Of a stretch of DNA of 64,000 nt, positions 62,001 through 64,000 are shown piece by piece. The notes below the pieces were generated by a model. That model searched no databases and had not been told where the DNA came from. It saw nothing but the letters and a program-made list of their open reading frames with translations. The DNA is from Sipunculus nudus. Taxonomy: Eukaryota > Annelida > Sipuncula > Golfingiida > Sipunculidae. Each line of letters opens with the position of its first letter. Position 1 is the first letter of the stretch. The stretch is from contig CM049306.1 in the NCBI GenBank assembly GCA_026874595.1, positions 8,490,519 to 8,554,518 of the forward strand, in the 5' to 3' direction. A program made the position numbers and the translations under genes.

Positions 62001-63220
62001 TCCCTCAGCGACATAATCCGTGGCGCGATCACCGCAGTACGGAATGGAAATGGTTTTGTCATTCATCATTAAAGGTCTCATATTCATCCATCCGACCAAA
62101 CGACCATACATTAAATGTGACCTGGGGATAGAGGATTCGCCCGGGGGATCCTTGAATTTGGAAAGAAAAAAAAATTGAAAAATGGAAAATGGAAAGGGCG
62201 GTGAATTTTGTATCCACAATACGGAGACTATATAGTATTTATTTTTGGAAAATTAGAATTTAAAATATTAAATGAAATTCTAATTTAAATTATTGTAAAA
62301 TCGAAAAGATTAATAATTTGAATATAACAAATTTGTAACACCCTCAGATACTTCCCATAATGGAAATATTATAGGGTCAAACGGAAGAGGTTATCTCGTC
62401 TTCTGAGCAGCCTCGGTCTCGGAAGAATGAAGAACTACCCAAAGGTGACGGGCGTTTCCAGTGTTAAGTCTTACCTACCCGATCCGCAGCACTTTAACCC
62501 TTGTCTTAAGAATGCTAATCAATCTGGATTTTGTATGAGAAATTCTACCGAAGACAGGTCAGGCAGAATGTCCTGTAAAAGTAACTGTATATACTATACG
62601 CTTTTACAAAAATACTAAACACATGTACTAGAAACTGTATCAAATGTGATTCGTTATCAGCAAATTTTCATCATGCCACTTGATCCATGTTGATGTTTTG
62701 TCGGGCACTTTTTTAAATTCCAAGAATTATGTGATAGTTTGATAGTTTATGGTCTTCGGCTGACATTAATATGATAATTATATTTTGTCTGAGTGTGGGA
62801 CAAAAAGGAAGGGGAAAGATTATTGATTAGCGCATTAATCTGGTATTTTATTTTCCCCCGAAGGATAAACCAGTGGCCTTCATGCAGGGGTTCGAACCAT
62901 GTGTTCGAACCATGTAGTTCGAGCGGTTACACAAAACCTAAAGCTGCTATGACGCTGGTATGGACGGCAACTTCAGTTAAGGCTTGTCAGACACATTTTC
63001 TCTTTTTACACGTATTGTCCATCTTACAATCACATAAAATGAAAAAAAGAACCTCTTAAATACATTTAGAGCCATACAGCCTTAGAACTACTCTTATTTA
63101 TCAGCACAATATCACAAAAGTCGTTATCCTGAAACACGGTGAACTGCATATCTCTGGAAACAAGTAAAGCTTCAAAAATGAAACACCAGTAAAAGAGGAG
63201 AGTGCGTGATGTAGGACTAT
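59040..63220. other. Intergenic, no gene recognised
   Basis: AT-rich sequence with short frames only. It includes a poly-C tract (61261-61270) and AT-rich microsatellite fragments near 61540. No RNA gene, transposase or splice-consistent exon series could be supported. Confidence 0.4.
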
Positions 63221-63228
63221 GAAGTACG

Positions 63229-63923
63229 CGCTGCTTGAACGAAGCCCAGTTCGTCGGTAGCTGATTGAACGAAGCCCAGTTCGTCGGTAGCTGATTGAAC
63301 GAAGCCCAGTTCGTCGGTCGCTGATTGAACGAAGCCCAGTTCGTCGGTCGCTGATTGAACGAAGCCCAGTTCGTCGGTCGCTGATTGAACGAAGCCCAGT
63401 TCGTCGGTCGCTGATTGAACGAAGCCCAGTTCGTCGGTCGCTGATTGAACGAAGCCCAGTTCGTCGGTCGCTGATTGAACGAAGCCCAGTTCGTCGGTCG
63501 CTGATTGAACGAAGCCCAGTTCGTCGGTCGCTGATTGAACGAAGCCCAGTTCGTCGGTCGCTGATTGAACGAAGCCCAGTTCGTCGGTCGCTGATTGAAC
63601 GAAGCCCAGTTCGTCGGTCGCTGATTGAACGAAGCCCAGTTCGTCGGTCGCTGATTGAACGAAGCCCAGTTCGTCGGTCGCTGATTGAACGAAGCCCAGT
63701 TCGTCGGTAGCTGATTGAACGAAGCCCAGTTCGTCGGTCGCTGATTGAACGAAGCCCAGTTCGTCGGTCGCTGATTGAACGAAGCCCAGTTCGTCGGTCG
63801 CTGATTGAACGAAGCCCAGTTCGTCGGTCGCTGATTGAACGAAGCCCAGTTCGTCGGTCGCTGATTGAACGAAGCCCAGTTCGTCGGTCGCTGATTGAAC
63901 GAAGCCCAGTTCGTCGGTCGCTG
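63229..63923 (-). repeat. 30-bp tandem array, 23 copies
   Basis: Twenty-three copies of a 30-bp unit (TTGAACGAAGCCCAGTTCGT + CGGTCGCTGA) are almost identical. The only common variant is GGTAGC for GGTCGC (the first two copies and one near 63708). Each unit holds a small hairpin ACGAA-GCCCAG-TTCGT. Because 30 is a multiple of three, the minus strand stays open across it and reads a decapeptide SISDRRTGLR repeatedly within a 292-codon frame (63979 to 63101). The flanking parts of that frame look non-coding, so I treat it as a minisatellite. Confidence 0.9.
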
Positions 63924-64000
63924 GGGTGACGCCAGTGATGGTGGGGGAGTGATTTATTTTTGACGCCGATGAGAACCATGGGAGCAGGGAGGGAAGCGGT

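Noticed and set aside
62427-62618. Small frame with several cysteines at 62427
   Set aside because: No signal peptide, splice context or family resemblance; likely chance.
62880-62935. tRNA-like B box (GGGTTCGAACC repeated)
   Set aside because: There is no A box at the right distance and no cloverleaf; only a duplicated GTTCGAACCATG.
63229-63923. CRISPR-like regular array
   Set aside because: Units are contiguous 30-bp copies with no variable spacers, and the window is eukaryotic; it is a minisatellite.

Overview
This is a eukaryotic (metazoan) window, AT-rich, with short exons between GT-AG introns and many non-autonomous repeats. The best guess is a mollusc, probably a bivalve. The evidence is the divergence of the two recognisable proteins from vertebrate homologues, a DIRS-type retroelement, a Penelope-type GIY-YIG relic and abundant hairpin-ended tandem-repeat elements. 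The species cannot be named from sequence alone.

Three protein-coding genes are supported. (1) Positions 269-19451 (+) hold the last 17 coding exons seen of MMS19, the HEAT-repeat adaptor that delivers iron-sulfur clusters to DNA-metabolism enzymes; its 5' part lies before the window. (2) Positions 30968-34014 (-) hold a four-coding-exon C2H2 zinc-finger gene of 461 codons with five fingers, which I cannot assign to a named family. (3) Positions 36148-45072 (+) hold a complete seven-exon HOGA1 gene (mitochondrial 4-hydroxy-2-oxoglutarate aldolase, 335 residues). The zinc-finger gene and HOGA1 are head to head with about 2 kb between start codons. MMS19 and HOGA1 are also close neighbours in vertebrates (human 10q24), so this may be old microsynteny.

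The rest is introns and intergenic DNA rich in mobile elements and arrays. An internally deleted, frameshifted DIRS-like element (about 549-2562) lies in an MMS19 intron and keeps the diagnostic split inverted repeats plus internal complementary region. Another MMS19 intron (7869-13800) contains a 50-bp minisatellite of about 46 copies and a 280-bp array. A 339-bp array with a trimeric higher-order pattern lies at 24.1-26.5 kb. Two PIF/Harbinger-like MITEs with TTA duplications, three MITEs with CAGTG-type ends, a MITE with a CTCGTGG/CGCGTGG palindromic core, a SINE with a tRNA-like head, a Penelope-like GIY-YIG relic and a 23-copy 30-bp array at the right edge were also found.

The most interesting pattern runs across these repeats. 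Several unrelated-looking elements share one plan: a long hairpin of about 30 bases at the 5' end, a GTCCGTC-like stretch or its equivalent, internal tandem units of about 130-340 bp that often carry the palindrome GGTGGCGCCACC, and a short 3' hairpin, in most cases followed by (G)CCTTGTT. From 45.9 kb to the right edge I see no convincing gene.
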